Of a stretch of 64,000 nt of DNA, positions 33,388 through 42,894 are shown one piece after another. The notes beneath the pieces are model-generated. The model saw only the letters and a list, made by a program, of their open reading frames with translations, did no database searches and was not told where the DNA came from. The position numbers and the translations under genes were made by a program. Every line of letters starts with the position of its first letter. Within the stretch, counting starts at the first letter, position 1. The stretch is from an uncultured bacterium (GTDB taxonomy: Bacteria > CSSED10-310 > CALFER01): positions 8,936 to 72,935 of the forward strand of contig CALFER010000036.1 of assembly GCA_937951895.1 (NCBI GenBank), read 5' to 3'.

Positions 33388-36300
33388 ATGAAAATGGCAT
33401 TTCACAGAAGGTTTATCGATCACGCGCTTGCCATCGATCCCCGATACTATGATTCGATTCAAAGCACTCTGGAAGATATTGCCAAGCTTGACTTCAGGAA
33501 GTCAGGCTCTAGACTGAAAAAGCTAAAGAACCGAGGGCAAATCTGGAGTGCACGGGTTTCGAATGCTGGACGAATTCTTTGGTCATTCTATCCTACGGCT
33601 GATGGAAAGCTTTCGATAGTTGTATGGGATATCGGATTGGATCATGATAAAATCTATTCACGAATTCAGACCCCAGTTGATCCTAGTGAGGTAAGGGCTG
33701 CACGGATATCCGATCTGCTTAATCCAAACAGCGATGATGAGCAGATCATTTCGATTGAAAAAGGACGAATCCCCCTCTTCGCTGCTTTGGATTTAACCGA
33801 TTTCTTGCGATGCGGTTTGCCAGAAAGTTTATACTATGAGACGTTCGAGTACTCGCAAGATGAGTTGAACCGATTTGCAATGAAGCATGAAAATGAATGC
33901 TATATTTTGATGGAATTACAGGAAGAAAAGCTGCAACTTATCGGAGAAAGGCTGTATCGAGCTGTCGAAAACAGGTTGAATCCGCTGTTCTGGAAAAACT
34001 ATCACCCTCGTTTATGTTTAGATTCCAAACAAGAAATGTATGTTGATCCATTCAAAACACATGGCCCCATGCTGATCACTGGTCCAGCTGGAACTGGGAA
34101 AACCACGATAGCATTTCATCGGTTTCTGCATCATGCAATGTATTTGAAACAAAATAGAATCATGTACATAACATGGAGTAAGGATTTGGCCAATAGAATT
34201 AAATCTGAGTTTTTAAAAGTAGTCGGTGAGGAAAAGCTAAAACCTAACTGGGCGATAACAGATATTCAATCATTTTTGGAATCACGGATGAAGAAGACCG
34301 ATCAACACCGCAATCTCACGGATCGAGACATACTTCTACTGCGTTTGAAGCAAGCAGCAGAGGAATTGGGTTTGCCTTCCGAGAGCAGGTTCGACGAACG
34401 CAAGGTGTCAAGCGAAAAAGCTGTCTATGAGATCATAACAAGGATGAAAGGCATCTCGGTGAGACCAGCGAAGTGGATGGAAGGAAACGTGAATGATGAA
34501 TGGGCAGGAATTCTCAGTACCCGACGGAATCAATTATATGCTATCGACGATAAGCAAATTGAGATAATATTAAGGGTATTCAAGCACTACCAAACAAACA
34601 TATATAGGAACTTTCCGAATCATTTAGATTATTATGACGCAATTTACTTGGACCTTCAAATGTTGAAGGAGCCCGAGTACGATGCAATTATCGTTGATGA
34701 GGTTCAGGATTTTACCGAGCTTGAACTAGTCTACATAAGCAAACTTGTCGTCAACAACAGGTTTTTACTCATGTGTGGTGATCCGTGCCAAAAGCGACTA
34801 ATGACGAACTTTGCGGAACGAGGGATCGAGTATTATTTGAGGCTTGTCTTTAAAGACAATAAGGTCAATCTTGTAGTTCATGATCTGACTCAAAACTATC
34901 GCAATACAGCTCAAATCTTCAAGATATCTCAATTATACTTTAGTTATATTCGAGAAAACTATAACATACGATTGGAAAACGACGGTAATTGCAGATTTTC
35001 GAATCGAATCGGGAAAAAGCCTTTGATTCTATCTATGGAAAATGAAAGTTTAGCTAATCGCTTTTCGAAAGCACGTTTGATTGCGACAGCTCTAGCTGCT
35101 GAGGGACTGGCAACTGCAGTTTTAGTTCCAGATCCGGGAGATTTGAGTGGCAGGAGCAAGATGGAGTTTAAAAACAACTGCTTAAAACTGGAATCCGACT
35201 TTTTACGATTCAAAGAGGAAAATATTGCAAACAACAAGATTTCAATTCCCTGCATTTACAACTTGAAAGACGTAGCTGGGCTAGAATTCGATGCGGTGAT
35301 AATGTTGAACTGCATTCAGTACAGTACGATTCCCATGACGGACGAGGTAAAACGAGATTACTTCAGGAAAATCTACGTTGGACTTACGAGACCACGAGAT
35401 GAAATTGTTATCATTGGTGCACCCCAAGTTGCTGTTAATGTTTTCTTCGACAATGAATACTGTACACAAGATACCTCCCGATACAAGGAAGTATTACTCG
35501 AAAAGATATTCACTGACAACTCAAGAAACTCGAATGTATCTTCTATAGAAGCCCTTCAGAATGAGATGCCGGATACCGAAAGAAAGGAAATGCTTATTAA
35601 TATATTGAATGATATGAGGTTGAATGTCGATACTTTAAAGTTCGCATTGCGCTCGTATGTCAACTTAAAAATCATATCAAAAGGTGAGAGACACACGATT
35701 CTGAGTAGATTTGTTTCTCCCAGATTCGATTTCAAATCCGAACTGAGGCGTGAAGCATGGATTCTGTTTTTTGACAAGTTTCCTAAGAGTGCCCAGGATC
35801 AAGCACTTATGCAACTGAAGGAGTCATTCTCAAAACTCCGAAGAGAACTGATACCGTTTATTTGCGATAAATTGCTGACACATTCACCATCGCACGTTGA
35901 ATTCGTATGGCAAACCGTTGAAATGGAGTTTCAAAAAACCCCGTTTGATTCCTTCCATTTTGAGATGATTCAAGTCCTAGTAAAAAATGATAGCTCAGAC
36001 TTGATTGACTTCCTTGAAACGCGATTGCCTCCACTTCCTGTGGGACAACCTAGGCTTGTGAATGCTCTAGTTGAATTGATTATTACGAAAAATCTCAAAC
36101 GCTATTTATCAGATACTGTCTCGCGTTTAATTCATTCATTTGTTCCATCCGAGTTATCTGCGATTCTCAGGATGAGACTCGTACGGAACTCCAGAGAGTT
36201 TTACGAAGAATGCATGAAACAACTTGTAAAACTCGGGAAGAAACATACCAATAAAGCAATCCTAGATTATGTGTTCAACAATGTAAGCGATACCACACTT

Positions 36301-37023
36301 GATCAGTGCTTTGAACTCTGGTCAAGAATTCGCCAAAGCATGCCGAAAGAAGACAATGACCGAACATTAAACGAACTCAGAGATGTTTTCTTTAAAAAAG
36401 CAGGATCGCTAAGTCGGTGGAAGTCTAAGTTTCATTATTATGAGTTTTTAATTCAAAATATAAACAAATACTGGGGTGTATATCATTATCTCGTTAAGGA
36501 GTTTGAATTTATTAATAAACAGGAACATGGCTGGGAAGTAGAGTATCCGGACCAGGACTTTCTGAGGCGGACACTCTTTACTTGGGTCCCTCGCATTGAG
36601 CGTGCCGAACATCAAGAAAACCTTGCTCGACACCTAGTTCGTATGATGCTAAGAATGGGTCCAATTCTTTCTGTCGACGAATTTCTTGATTTGGGAGCAT
36701 ACTATCGATCGGAAAACTCTGTTGAATTCATGGATTACGCTTCACGGTACTCAGTTGCCCAGTTTAGAAAATCAAAATGTTATTCCTTGGATTGGATTGG
36801 TCGAAATGTAAAATCCCGCCATTTTATTACTCGAATGTTCCAACTATTCGAGCAGGATCGTACCGAATGGAATTCGCTAGATTTCAAGCGCGAGTACCAA
36901 TCGGAGAGAGAGGCAGAAGCAATTATGAAACGCTTTATAGATCTCGTTAAAGTTCCGCATTTATTGCAGTTGTTTATGATGTTGATTGAAAGGAGGCAGA
37001 TCGTTTCGAAGGAAAACTCATGA
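33388..37023 (+). CDS. RelE-like toxin domain fused to SF1 (UvrD-like) helicase with alpha-solenoid tail
   Basis: 1,211 residues from ATG 33388 (TAGGAGA upstream). Residues 1-95 follow the RelE/ParE-type pattern (LKKLKNRGQIWSARVS ... GRILWSF ... GLDHDKIYSRI). Residues about 220-700 are a superfamily 1 helicase: Walker A GPAGTGKTT, Walker B IIVDEVQDF, motif IV-VI segments LTQNYRN, DVAGLEFDAVI and YVGLTRPRDE. The last 480 residues are an all-helical repeat region with no recognised domain. Such an N-terminal RelE-like plus UvrD layout occurs in defence-linked helicases. Base composition is much more AT-rich than the flanks, a sign of transfer. It faces the BREX gene series. Confidence 0.8.
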   Translation: MKMAFHRRFIDHALAIDPRYYDSIQSTLEDIAKLDFRKSGSRLKKLKNRGQIWSARVSNAGRILWSFYPTADGKLSIVVWDIGLDHDKIYSRIQTPVDPSEVRAARISDLLNPNSDDEQIISIEKGRIPLFAALDLTDFLRCGLPESLYYETFEYSQDELNRFAMKHENECYILMELQEEKLQLIGERLYRAVENRLNPLFWKNYHPRLCLDSKQEMYVDPFKTHGPMLITGPAGTGKTTIAFHRFLHHAMYLKQNRIMYITWSKDLANRIKSEFLKVVGEEKLKPNWAITDIQSFLESRMKKTDQHRNLTDRDILLLRLKQAAEELGLPSESRFDERKVSSEKAVYEIITRMKGISVRPAKWMEGNVNDEWAGILSTRRNQLYAIDDKQIEIILRVFKHYQTNIYRNFPNHLDYYDAIYLDLQMLKEPEYDAIIVDEVQDFTELELVYISKLVVNNRFLLMCGDPCQKRLMTNFAERGIEYYLRLVFKDNKVNLVVHDLTQNYRNTAQIFKISQLYFSYIRENYNIRLENDGNCRFSNRIGKKPLILSMENESLANRFSKARLIATALAAEGLATAVLVPDPGDLSGRSKMEFKNNCLKLESDFLRFKEENIANNKISIPCIYNLKDVAGLEFDAVIMLNCIQYSTIPMTDEVKRDYFRKIYVGLTRPRDEIVIIGAPQVAVNVFFDNEYCTQDTSRYKEVLLEKIFTDNSRNSNVSSIEALQNEMPDTERKEMLINILNDMRLNVDTLKFALRSYVNLKIISKGERHTILSRFVSPRFDFKSELRREAWILFFDKFPKSAQDQALMQLKESFSKLRRELIPFICDKLLTHSPSHVEFVWQTVEMEFQKTPFDSFHFEMIQVLVKNDSSDLIDFLETRLPPLPVGQPRLVNALVELIITKNLKRYLSDTVSRLIHSFVPSELSAILRMRLVRNSREFYEECMKQLVKLGKKHTNKAILDYVFNNVSDTTLDQCFELWSRIRQSMPKEDNDRTLNELRDVFFKKAGSLSRWKSKFHYYEFLIQNINKYWGVYHYLVKEFEFINKQEHGWEVEYPDQDFLRRTLFTWVPRIERAEHQENLARHLVRMMLRMGPILSVDEFLDLGAYYRSENSVEFMDYASRYSVAQFRKSKCYSLDWIGRNVKSRHFITRMFQLFEQDRTEWNSLDFKREYQSEREAEAIMKRFIDLVKVPHLLQLFMMLIERRQIVSKENS

Positions 37024-37161
37024 TTTGTGCGAAGTATCAGGCAGATCAGCAATCGGTGAAAACTGGTTCCTGAACTGAGCGTTAAGTGAAAAAATACGCA
37101 CAAGTGGTTATCGACTTCGCCCCGAAGGTTTCGACCTCAAATTCCCAGGTGGCGCAGCGTT

Positions 37162-38166
37162 CTATAGAACGATGATAGAGTCAGAGTCAGGGCTGTGCTT
37201 TCGGAAGTTGTTCTGGACTGCTTTTATCGACGCATTTGCATAGCAGTATGTACATAGATGATGGCAGGTATTATACATGCCGATGTCTTTGCTCACAATG
37301 CATCCGCATTCTTTACGCTGTCCTTCATCTTTCAGATATGGCCGAGGGGTGCCTCCAAACAACCCTGGTTCGTATCCAAGGAATTTCATTAAATTCCTAT
37401 CTTCCTTGAATACATCAATCATAAGGTTGTCGTCGATACATCGGCTTTTCCTAAAGCCGTATTTATTCAGATCCAGCGACTCAGCGCAAGTGGAGATCTC
37501 CAACCCCCATTCCTTGTTTAGGGCCGCGAGGCCTTCAGCAAATGTTACCATTAGTTCGTTTGTGAACTCACAATACTCGTGTGGTTGCCGTGCTAGGTTG
37601 TTCCGGACTTTCTTGTAAATGTTGATGTCAGCGAAGCTAATTACGAGCCTCTTTGTATAGGTGTGAAGCATGGCCGCAAGACGCGAAATCCGGCATAGCA
37701 GCTCATCAACCGTCAAAGTATCAGACAGAATCAGTGGGTCGTAGCGCCAGATCACTCTTTTGGATCCGATCTTATCCGACAGGCGTTTGAACGTTTCGAT
37801 ACGCCTTGTCAATGGTGGAACATTCGGCTCCAGGTCTTCGATCTCATAATCGTTTAGGGTGAATTGGAAATAGTAGTTGATGTTGAATTCGTCGATCTCT
37901 GGGAGATATTGAATGATGGGACTGGGGTTTTTGGACCAGAATACGATGACACGTGTACGTTTGAATGAAACGTATTGTACTTGATTCGCGTTGAAAGGAT
38001 TCGTCCAGCGCACGTAGCCTGCAAGAAGACGTTTCAAAAACCATTCCGAGAAGAACGCAGGGATATCAGTCGCCCGACTCGCCGAAACAATCACTGGGCA
38101 AAAGGCATCAACTTTACGCCCGTCTGATAATGCTAGCTTATCTTTCTCCCATCCTCTAAACGACAT
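37162..38166 (-). CDS. DUF1848 protein (Fe-S/radical-SAM-like)
   Basis: 334 residues. The N-terminus has IVSASRATDIPAF, followed by RVIVFWSKNPSPI, the hallmark pattern of DUF1848. The C-terminus carries the Cys motif CGCIVSKDIGMYNTCHHLCTYC, able to bind an iron-sulfur cluster. DUF1848 proteins are thought to be related to radical SAM or photolyase-repair (SPL-like) folds, but their reaction is unknown. It starts 10 bp after the 653-residue gene, with an AAGGA site, and so probably ends the same transcript. Next to a helicase it may serve a DNA-modifying role in defence. Confidence 0.82.
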   Translation of the reverse strand: MSFRGWEKDKLALSDGRKVDAFCPVIVSASRATDIPAFFSEWFLKRLLAGYVRWTNPFNANQVQYVSFKRTRVIVFWSKNPSPIIQYLPEIDEFNINYYFQFTLNDYEIEDLEPNVPPLTRRIETFKRLSDKIGSKRVIWRYDPLILSDTLTVDELLCRISRLAAMLHTYTKRLVISFADINIYKKVRNNLARQPHEYCEFTNELMVTFAEGLAALNKEWGLEISTCAESLDLNKYGFRKSRCIDDNLMIDVFKEDRNLMKFLGYEPGLFGGTPRPYLKDEGQRKECGCIVSKDIGMYNTCHHLCTYCYANASIKAVQNNFRKHSPDSDSIIVL

Positions 38167-38176
38167 AAATCCTTTC

Positions 38177-40138
38177 TTAGTTAGGATACCTAGTCAATAG
38201 CAGGGACCTAACATTATCGAGCGGCCCGTTACAGAGATCACCATTACGGTTCAACACCCCACAGAATGCTTCTATTGCATCATAGTTGGTTCTTTCTTCA
38301 AGAGGCTTCTTTCTGATTGTGCCCATCGCTTCTTCGTTTAGCCATCCATAATACTTTGAATTCGGATCTTTCCACTCACGTTGGAACCATTTAAGAGTTT
38401 CCATGAATCGTCTCTGATCCTTATAAGGGACGGCTTGTTGAATGAATTCCCAAGCTTGGGGATCGTCCCAGAATTTAATCGTTTGCGGCGACTCCGCCGG
38501 GAATAGAAATTTTAGAGAAGCAGATTGCTGCGAATTAAAAGCATCCATGAAAAAACCAACAACTGCTTTCTTGTTTGTTCCTTTTCCAGGTTTCGGGCCC
38601 AGGTAATTGACCTTCATACCTCTCAGTTTTTTTATAAACTCTGTAGTAAGGCCGTGACATGCGTCCAGAAGTTCATAGAGTTTCTTACGCCAAGGCATGG
38701 AGCCTGGCAGTTGCTTATGAAGCTGGTCGAGCAGCGCCTCGGATGACTTTTTATTGGAAGCTACGGTGTCTCCCAATAGATTCTCCTTATCTAAAATGGT
38801 TGGCTTCTCAAGTTCTATTAACGGGAGGCCATGAACTATGCTATGAATGTAAGCGAAAATCTTTGAAGCGTATGCTGTATCACCATGCTGAAAAGGAATG
38901 TTGTAGAAAGTCTTCGGAATTTTTGAAAACCCGAACATCGCCCCCCACAACGAAAAGGCCATTCGAAAATCGCCGATACCATGGGCGGTTAGGAAAGCTT
39001 CTAATTTTTCAAGATCGTCGCCCTTCATAACAAAGGCGGCAAAGGATTGCATTGCATGGCTTTTAGAATCGTCAAAGTCAAAAGCGCTTCCACTTTTTAT
39101 ATTGTTCAGCAGTGCGTTGATGTACTGCTTATGGGGACAACTATCCCACTGAGTCCCGATTAAGCTCCGGATGATCTTAGCTCCTGCAATTGCCACGTCC
39201 AAACGCTCTTCATCGAGTTGGCCGCGAAACTCACTAATCAAGCAGTAGTCGTTGATGAGATCTACTAGTGACAGAGTGGCGCGAGAGATGGTCTGATAGC
39301 GATCTCGAATATCTGTAATCTTGCCATTTGCAATTCCTATTTCATCACCTTGATCCGGCGAGAAGCGCTGACCGCCAACGTCGACTTTCGAGAAGAACTG
39401 CTCCAGCGTCTTACACGAGAACTCGATGTCCCTGTGCAGGGTCTCCGAGTGTTTTCTCGAAGGATCGTTTAGTAGAGCAGAGATCTCGTTACGGAGAACC
39501 CGGAAATTAGAACGCAGGCGTGAAATATTAGCGTCAACTGAGTTGTACGCTCCGATTATGTACCCACAGGCGAAACCCTTGAGTCTGTTGATTCTGTCGT
39601 CAACATCGCATGACCTGAGGGTTTCTTCCCTATCGCCGTCCAAGATGCCTTCAAGAATCTTGTCTGACCACTCGAAGGCATCTACTTCCCCTGGCTGAGG
39701 AACCCGTATCAGCGGCTGGTATAACTCAACCAGCTTAGTTGTGAGACTAGGTTCTGACTTCGCAAGAGCAGTCTGTCGTGCGCTCGGAGATGAGAAGAAG
39801 ATATCGACCGACGCAGGGGCGAAGTAGATTGTTTGGTCACACGAATATATGGTCACATCTGCCTTGTGACAGAAGTGCTTTTTCAAAGTTCTTGGGAGAT
39901 GATTGTAAGGTATACGCAGTACTAGCGGGTGGCTGTCTCTGTCAGCATCTTCGATAGTGAATTCGGGATAACGGCTGTACAGAAGAAGAACATTTTTGAA
40001 CGGATTTGGCTCAACGACCTCGAACTGCTTGTATCCAAACTTCCTAGCGGCATAGACAGTAACAGGAGAGATAGAGCCAGTTGAAAGTATGTTGTTGAAG
40101 TTTAGCGTTGTTGTTGGGATGTAGAGATAGTCCATCAT
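38177..40138 (-). CDS. Unknown 653-residue protein with ART-like N-terminal motif
   Basis: No family recognised with confidence. The opening YLYIPTTTLNFNNILSTGSI resembles the substrate-pocket start of ADP-ribosyltransferase-like folds (a short strand, then an Asn/His-rich turn and an I-L-x-x-G motif); this is only a resemblance. The rest is mainly helical and soluble, with FACGYIIGAYNSV and AFSLWGAMFGFSKIPKTFYN as distinctive stretches. No membrane segments. It starts 9 bp after the compact helicase gene, so the two likely form a functional pair. Such pairs of a UvrD-type helicase and a large partner of unknown fold are common in phage-defence loci. Confidence 0.7.
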   Translation of the reverse strand: MMDYLYIPTTTLNFNNILSTGSISPVTVYAARKFGYKQFEVVEPNPFKNVLLLYSRYPEFTIEDADRDSHPLVLRIPYNHLPRTLKKHFCHKADVTIYSCDQTIYFAPASVDIFFSSPSARQTALAKSEPSLTTKLVELYQPLIRVPQPGEVDAFEWSDKILEGILDGDREETLRSCDVDDRINRLKGFACGYIIGAYNSVDANISRLRSNFRVLRNEISALLNDPSRKHSETLHRDIEFSCKTLEQFFSKVDVGGQRFSPDQGDEIGIANGKITDIRDRYQTISRATLSLVDLINDYCLISEFRGQLDEERLDVAIAGAKIIRSLIGTQWDSCPHKQYINALLNNIKSGSAFDFDDSKSHAMQSFAAFVMKGDDLEKLEAFLTAHGIGDFRMAFSLWGAMFGFSKIPKTFYNIPFQHGDTAYASKIFAYIHSIVHGLPLIELEKPTILDKENLLGDTVASNKKSSEALLDQLHKQLPGSMPWRKKLYELLDACHGLTTEFIKKLRGMKVNYLGPKPGKGTNKKAVVGFFMDAFNSQQSASLKFLFPAESPQTIKFWDDPQAWEFIQQAVPYKDQRRFMETLKWFQREWKDPNSKYYGWLNEEAMGTIRKKPLEERTNYDAIEAFCGVLNRNGDLCNGPLDNVRSLLLTRYPN

Positions 40139-40147
40139 GGAGTCCTT

Positions 40148-41185
40148 TTAAATCTCTATCTTGTCTTCTTCAATTGTGGTCGTATAGAGATTCTTTGGAA
40201 CAGCATCGAAGAAGCGTGATAGCTCGGTTGAATACATGATAAATAAATATTGATAACTACGTGTTACAGCAACATATAGAGGAGTGCTATCTCGGTTATC
40301 AGAGTCATTGCATTCTGGGAGAAAGACGCCCTCGAACTGAAGTCCTTTTGCGCTGTGGTAAGTCATTAGTTTGGGATTATCGCTGTTAAAGTTTAGATCA
40401 AGTCTCGAGTTATGATAGTCTGTTTTGTCTTCATACTTCGCTTCGATGGAGTGGCCGCGGCTACGAAGGTAACTGTATGCGCGTTGCACTAGAATGTTTG
40501 TGGGAAACAAGATCGCAGCATCTGTAATCTGCCTGTTTTTGATCTGCTCCATCGCCATGTCAAGCTGTTGTTCAGGTGTTTCGTAGTGCAGAATGCGTGG
40601 CATTTCCGCCCCTTCCTTACGGCAGCGTTGAACAAGATCATCGTCGTCGATTAAACATGCGGCTAAACGCGCAATCTTGCGTGGAAGCCGATGATTGAAG
40701 ACCAGTTGCTCAGGCTGGATGCCGGATTCAGTGGCTATAGCCAAGATGTCTTGGGTTTCTTTGATGCCACGGTAAATCGACTGTGCGCTGTCACCCCACA
40801 AGAAAAAAGCCCGACGTGCAGAAGCTTTGAATTGCATGATCTCTTCGCTCGTGAAGTCCTGGATCTCATCAACGATGATGAAATCAGCAGGCGGACAGCT
40901 CTGATCTATCCATTGGCGGTGATACATAAAGTTTTTATCATCCAGACCAATAACCCGTATACCATCAGACATGTAACTGTTTAGTGCCTTGGTAAAGACG
41001 ATGAACTTGTATGTCCATCCATTCTGGAGGTCTTGGATATGCTTGGCCTTCCACAGAGCCAAGATGGATTTACCGCTACCTGCACAACCCGAAACAACCA
41101 TAGATCGATCGATACGTTTCCGAAGGAGCTGGACTTGATAATCGTCAAGTTCATCCTCGTTTACAAAAAATGTCTGTTTCGGCAT
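40148..41185 (-). CDS. Compact SF1 (UvrD-like) DNA/RNA helicase
   Basis: 345 residues, well below the usual 600-700 of UvrD. All core motifs are seen: Walker A VVSGCAGSGKSILAL, Walker B IIVDEIQDF, Q-rich motif III WGDSAQSIYRG, motif IV NHRLPRKI, motif V TYHSAKGLQFEGVF and motif VI YVAVTRSYQYLFI. It has no nuclease or 2B insertion. A strong GAGGAGGT site precedes the ATG. It follows the methyltransferase gene by 32 bp and precedes the 653-residue protein by 9 bp. Likely a motor that senses or unwinds nucleic acid for that partner. Confidence 0.88.
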   Translation of the reverse strand: MPKQTFFVNEDELDDYQVQLLRKRIDRSMVVSGCAGSGKSILALWKAKHIQDLQNGWTYKFIVFTKALNSYMSDGIRVIGLDDKNFMYHRQWIDQSCPPADFIIVDEIQDFTSEEIMQFKASARRAFFLWGDSAQSIYRGIKETQDILAIATESGIQPEQLVFNHRLPRKIARLAACLIDDDDLVQRCRKEGAEMPRILHYETPEQQLDMAMEQIKNRQITDAAILFPTNILVQRAYSYLRSRGHSIEAKYEDKTDYHNSRLDLNFNSDNPKLMTYHSAKGLQFEGVFLPECNDSDNRDSTPLYVAVTRSYQYLFIMYSTELSRFFDAVPKNLYTTTIEEDKIEI

Positions 41186-41217
41186 TTTGGATTACCTCCT
41201 CAGGTGATCGTTGTTAG

Positions 41218-42600
41218 TCATGTATTCGTCTTGTATCCATCCAGTAGCATACCACGATCGGACGAATGAACGCAAACATTGGATTTATTGTTTGCTGTTC
41301 TTCTGCAGATTATGTATTTGGCATCAACCTCAGTAGTGTTATGGAATTTTTGGGCACAGGCCTTCCGTGCGAGTACACGATATGCGACCCGACTCAGGTC
41401 GTTACGGAAGGCACTGTGACTGACACTAAATTCATTTTGAGTGAAGCAAAATTCTAAACACCTAGTCTCATAGAGATAGCACGGAACTGGAACGAGTGTG
41501 GCAAACTCTGGTTGAGCCCGAACAAATCGCGACACTTGATCGTTGAGAAGCTGCGGATAGAAGTTGGCTTGCTTTGACTTTGTGGTGACATCGAGAAGGA
41601 TGAGCAAGCCGATGTCAGACAAGTAGTCTATATAGCGGGACAGAAAGCGGTGATAGAATCCCTCGGATGAGCAGTCCGTAGTGGAAATAATCTCGTTACC
41701 CATCTTTGATGAAGAGATAAAGTCGTATGAGTCGTTGGCTGGCTGTGGCAAATCATCGATACCGTTCATTCGTGTGACTGTGAACGTAAAGTCTACAGCA
41801 AAATGCGTTTGGAAAACAAAAGAGTCTAGGATAATTTTGGCAAAATCGAGCGCTAAAGCATTTCCATCGAATCCATGAACGTGAACAGTGTCAAGATGCG
41901 GACAATGCTTTGCCAGCGCAGTCAACAGACCAATGAGGTTGCCACCACTTCCACAGCCAATATCCAATAGCCAGGCTTCGGTTCTGTTGCGCCATAACGT
42001 GCTATATTGTTTGCATTCGAATAGGGCGTCATGAATGCAGAAAGCTTCGGCATAACTACGCGGGAAATACGTTCCAAGGTAAACTTTGATGTCGTTAGCA
42101 TCAAGTTCAAGATTTTGCTCGAATTTTTTCCAATCGGGCTCATGCCTGGCACCTAACGACTCAAACAGGAGACGGTCGAGCCAATTAGGCAGTATTGTGT
42201 CAGTTTTGAGCCACGCTTTAGCTCTGGCTTTATCCAGCACTGGGGTTTCTTCCGAAACATCTTGATTGAACATCCAGGCTGGATTATTTTGGGTTTCAAC
42301 AAAGTTCAATGATTCGCCTTCTCCCCAGTAAAGCCAATGAGAGTTGTCGATCACGTGGGTGAAAAGGTCTTTACCAAGAAATGACATAAAGTCTTTATGC
42401 GCCTTGGATAAAAGCTGCGGAATAACAGAGAAATTGATGAAGATCATGTATTCGTGAGTAGCGGGGAGATGCGCGGGTAGTTCTTCGTCCCGCGCAATGA
42501 AGACAGAGATAGACACGCGAGCTGAGGCATCTGTACCGAGAACCGCCATACAGACTTGCTGTGCATGCTTCAAGAGTTTGGTTTTTATTGATTCTTTCAT
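41218..42600 (-). CDS. Class I SAM-dependent methyltransferase
   Basis: 460 residues. Motif I is LLDIGCGSGGNLIGLL, followed by the acidic end of strand 2 in VHVHGFDGNALALDFA. About 200 residues precede the Rossmann core and are not recognised. No DPPY/NPPF motif is visible, so it is probably not an N6-adenine DNA methyltransferase; O- or C-methylation is possible. The gene lies 84 bp downstream of the BREX small-protein gene and 32 bp before the helicase. As BREX type 4 lacks the PglX methyltransferase, this enzyme may be a replacement or part of another module. Confidence 0.78.
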   Translation of the reverse strand: MKESIKTKLLKHAQQVCMAVLGTDASARVSISVFIARDEELPAHLPATHEYMIFINFSVIPQLLSKAHKDFMSFLGKDLFTHVIDNSHWLYWGEGESLNFVETQNNPAWMFNQDVSEETPVLDKARAKAWLKTDTILPNWLDRLLFESLGARHEPDWKKFEQNLELDANDIKVYLGTYFPRSYAEAFCIHDALFECKQYSTLWRNRTEAWLLDIGCGSGGNLIGLLTALAKHCPHLDTVHVHGFDGNALALDFAKIILDSFVFQTHFAVDFTFTVTRMNGIDDLPQPANDSYDFISSSKMGNEIISTTDCSSEGFYHRFLSRYIDYLSDIGLLILLDVTTKSKQANFYPQLLNDQVSRFVRAQPEFATLVPVPCYLYETRCLEFCFTQNEFSVSHSAFRNDLSRVAYRVLARKACAQKFHNTTEVDAKYIICRRTANNKSNVCVHSSDRGMLLDGYKTNT

Positions 42601-42684
42601 CTTTCACCAAGACTCCGATAGCTTCTTAATAACATACCTCCAGCAATGATGCTATCTTGTTGAGCTAAACGAACTGTTTTTTCG

Positions 42685-42894
42685 CTACTTGAACAACGTG
42701 CAACCATTTCGCTTGAGATCATCGATTTTCTCAATGAGCTCCTCTTCCGTCACCTCGAAGTGCGCTGCCATACAAGCCAGACACATCATTCTTTCGATTT
42801 TACGGTTTATGAGTCTCTTGTTGAGCCCGATTTCATCCTTTGAGAGACTCTCTTTGACGCAATAGGCGCAACCGATCTTTTCAGTAGTACTCAT
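42685..42894 (-). CDS. Small zinc-ribbon-like protein at the end of the BREX operon
   Basis: 69 residues with two CxxC pairs (CAYC and CLAC), as in small zinc ribbons, and a C-terminal acidic helix (EVTEEELIEKIDDL). The ATG overlaps the brxL stop codon by four bases, so it is translated together with brxL. Its function is unknown; an accessory or regulatory subunit of the BREX complex is inferred from position. Confidence 0.7.
   Translation of the reverse strand: MSTTEKIGCAYCVKESLSKDEIGLNKRLINRKIERMMCLACMAAHFEVTEEELIEKIDDLKRNGCTLFK

Noticed and set aside
41218..42600. Methyltransferase as the BREX PglX adenine methylase
   Set aside because: Far shorter than PglX and no NPPY/DPPY motif visible; only the SAM-binding motif I is clear.
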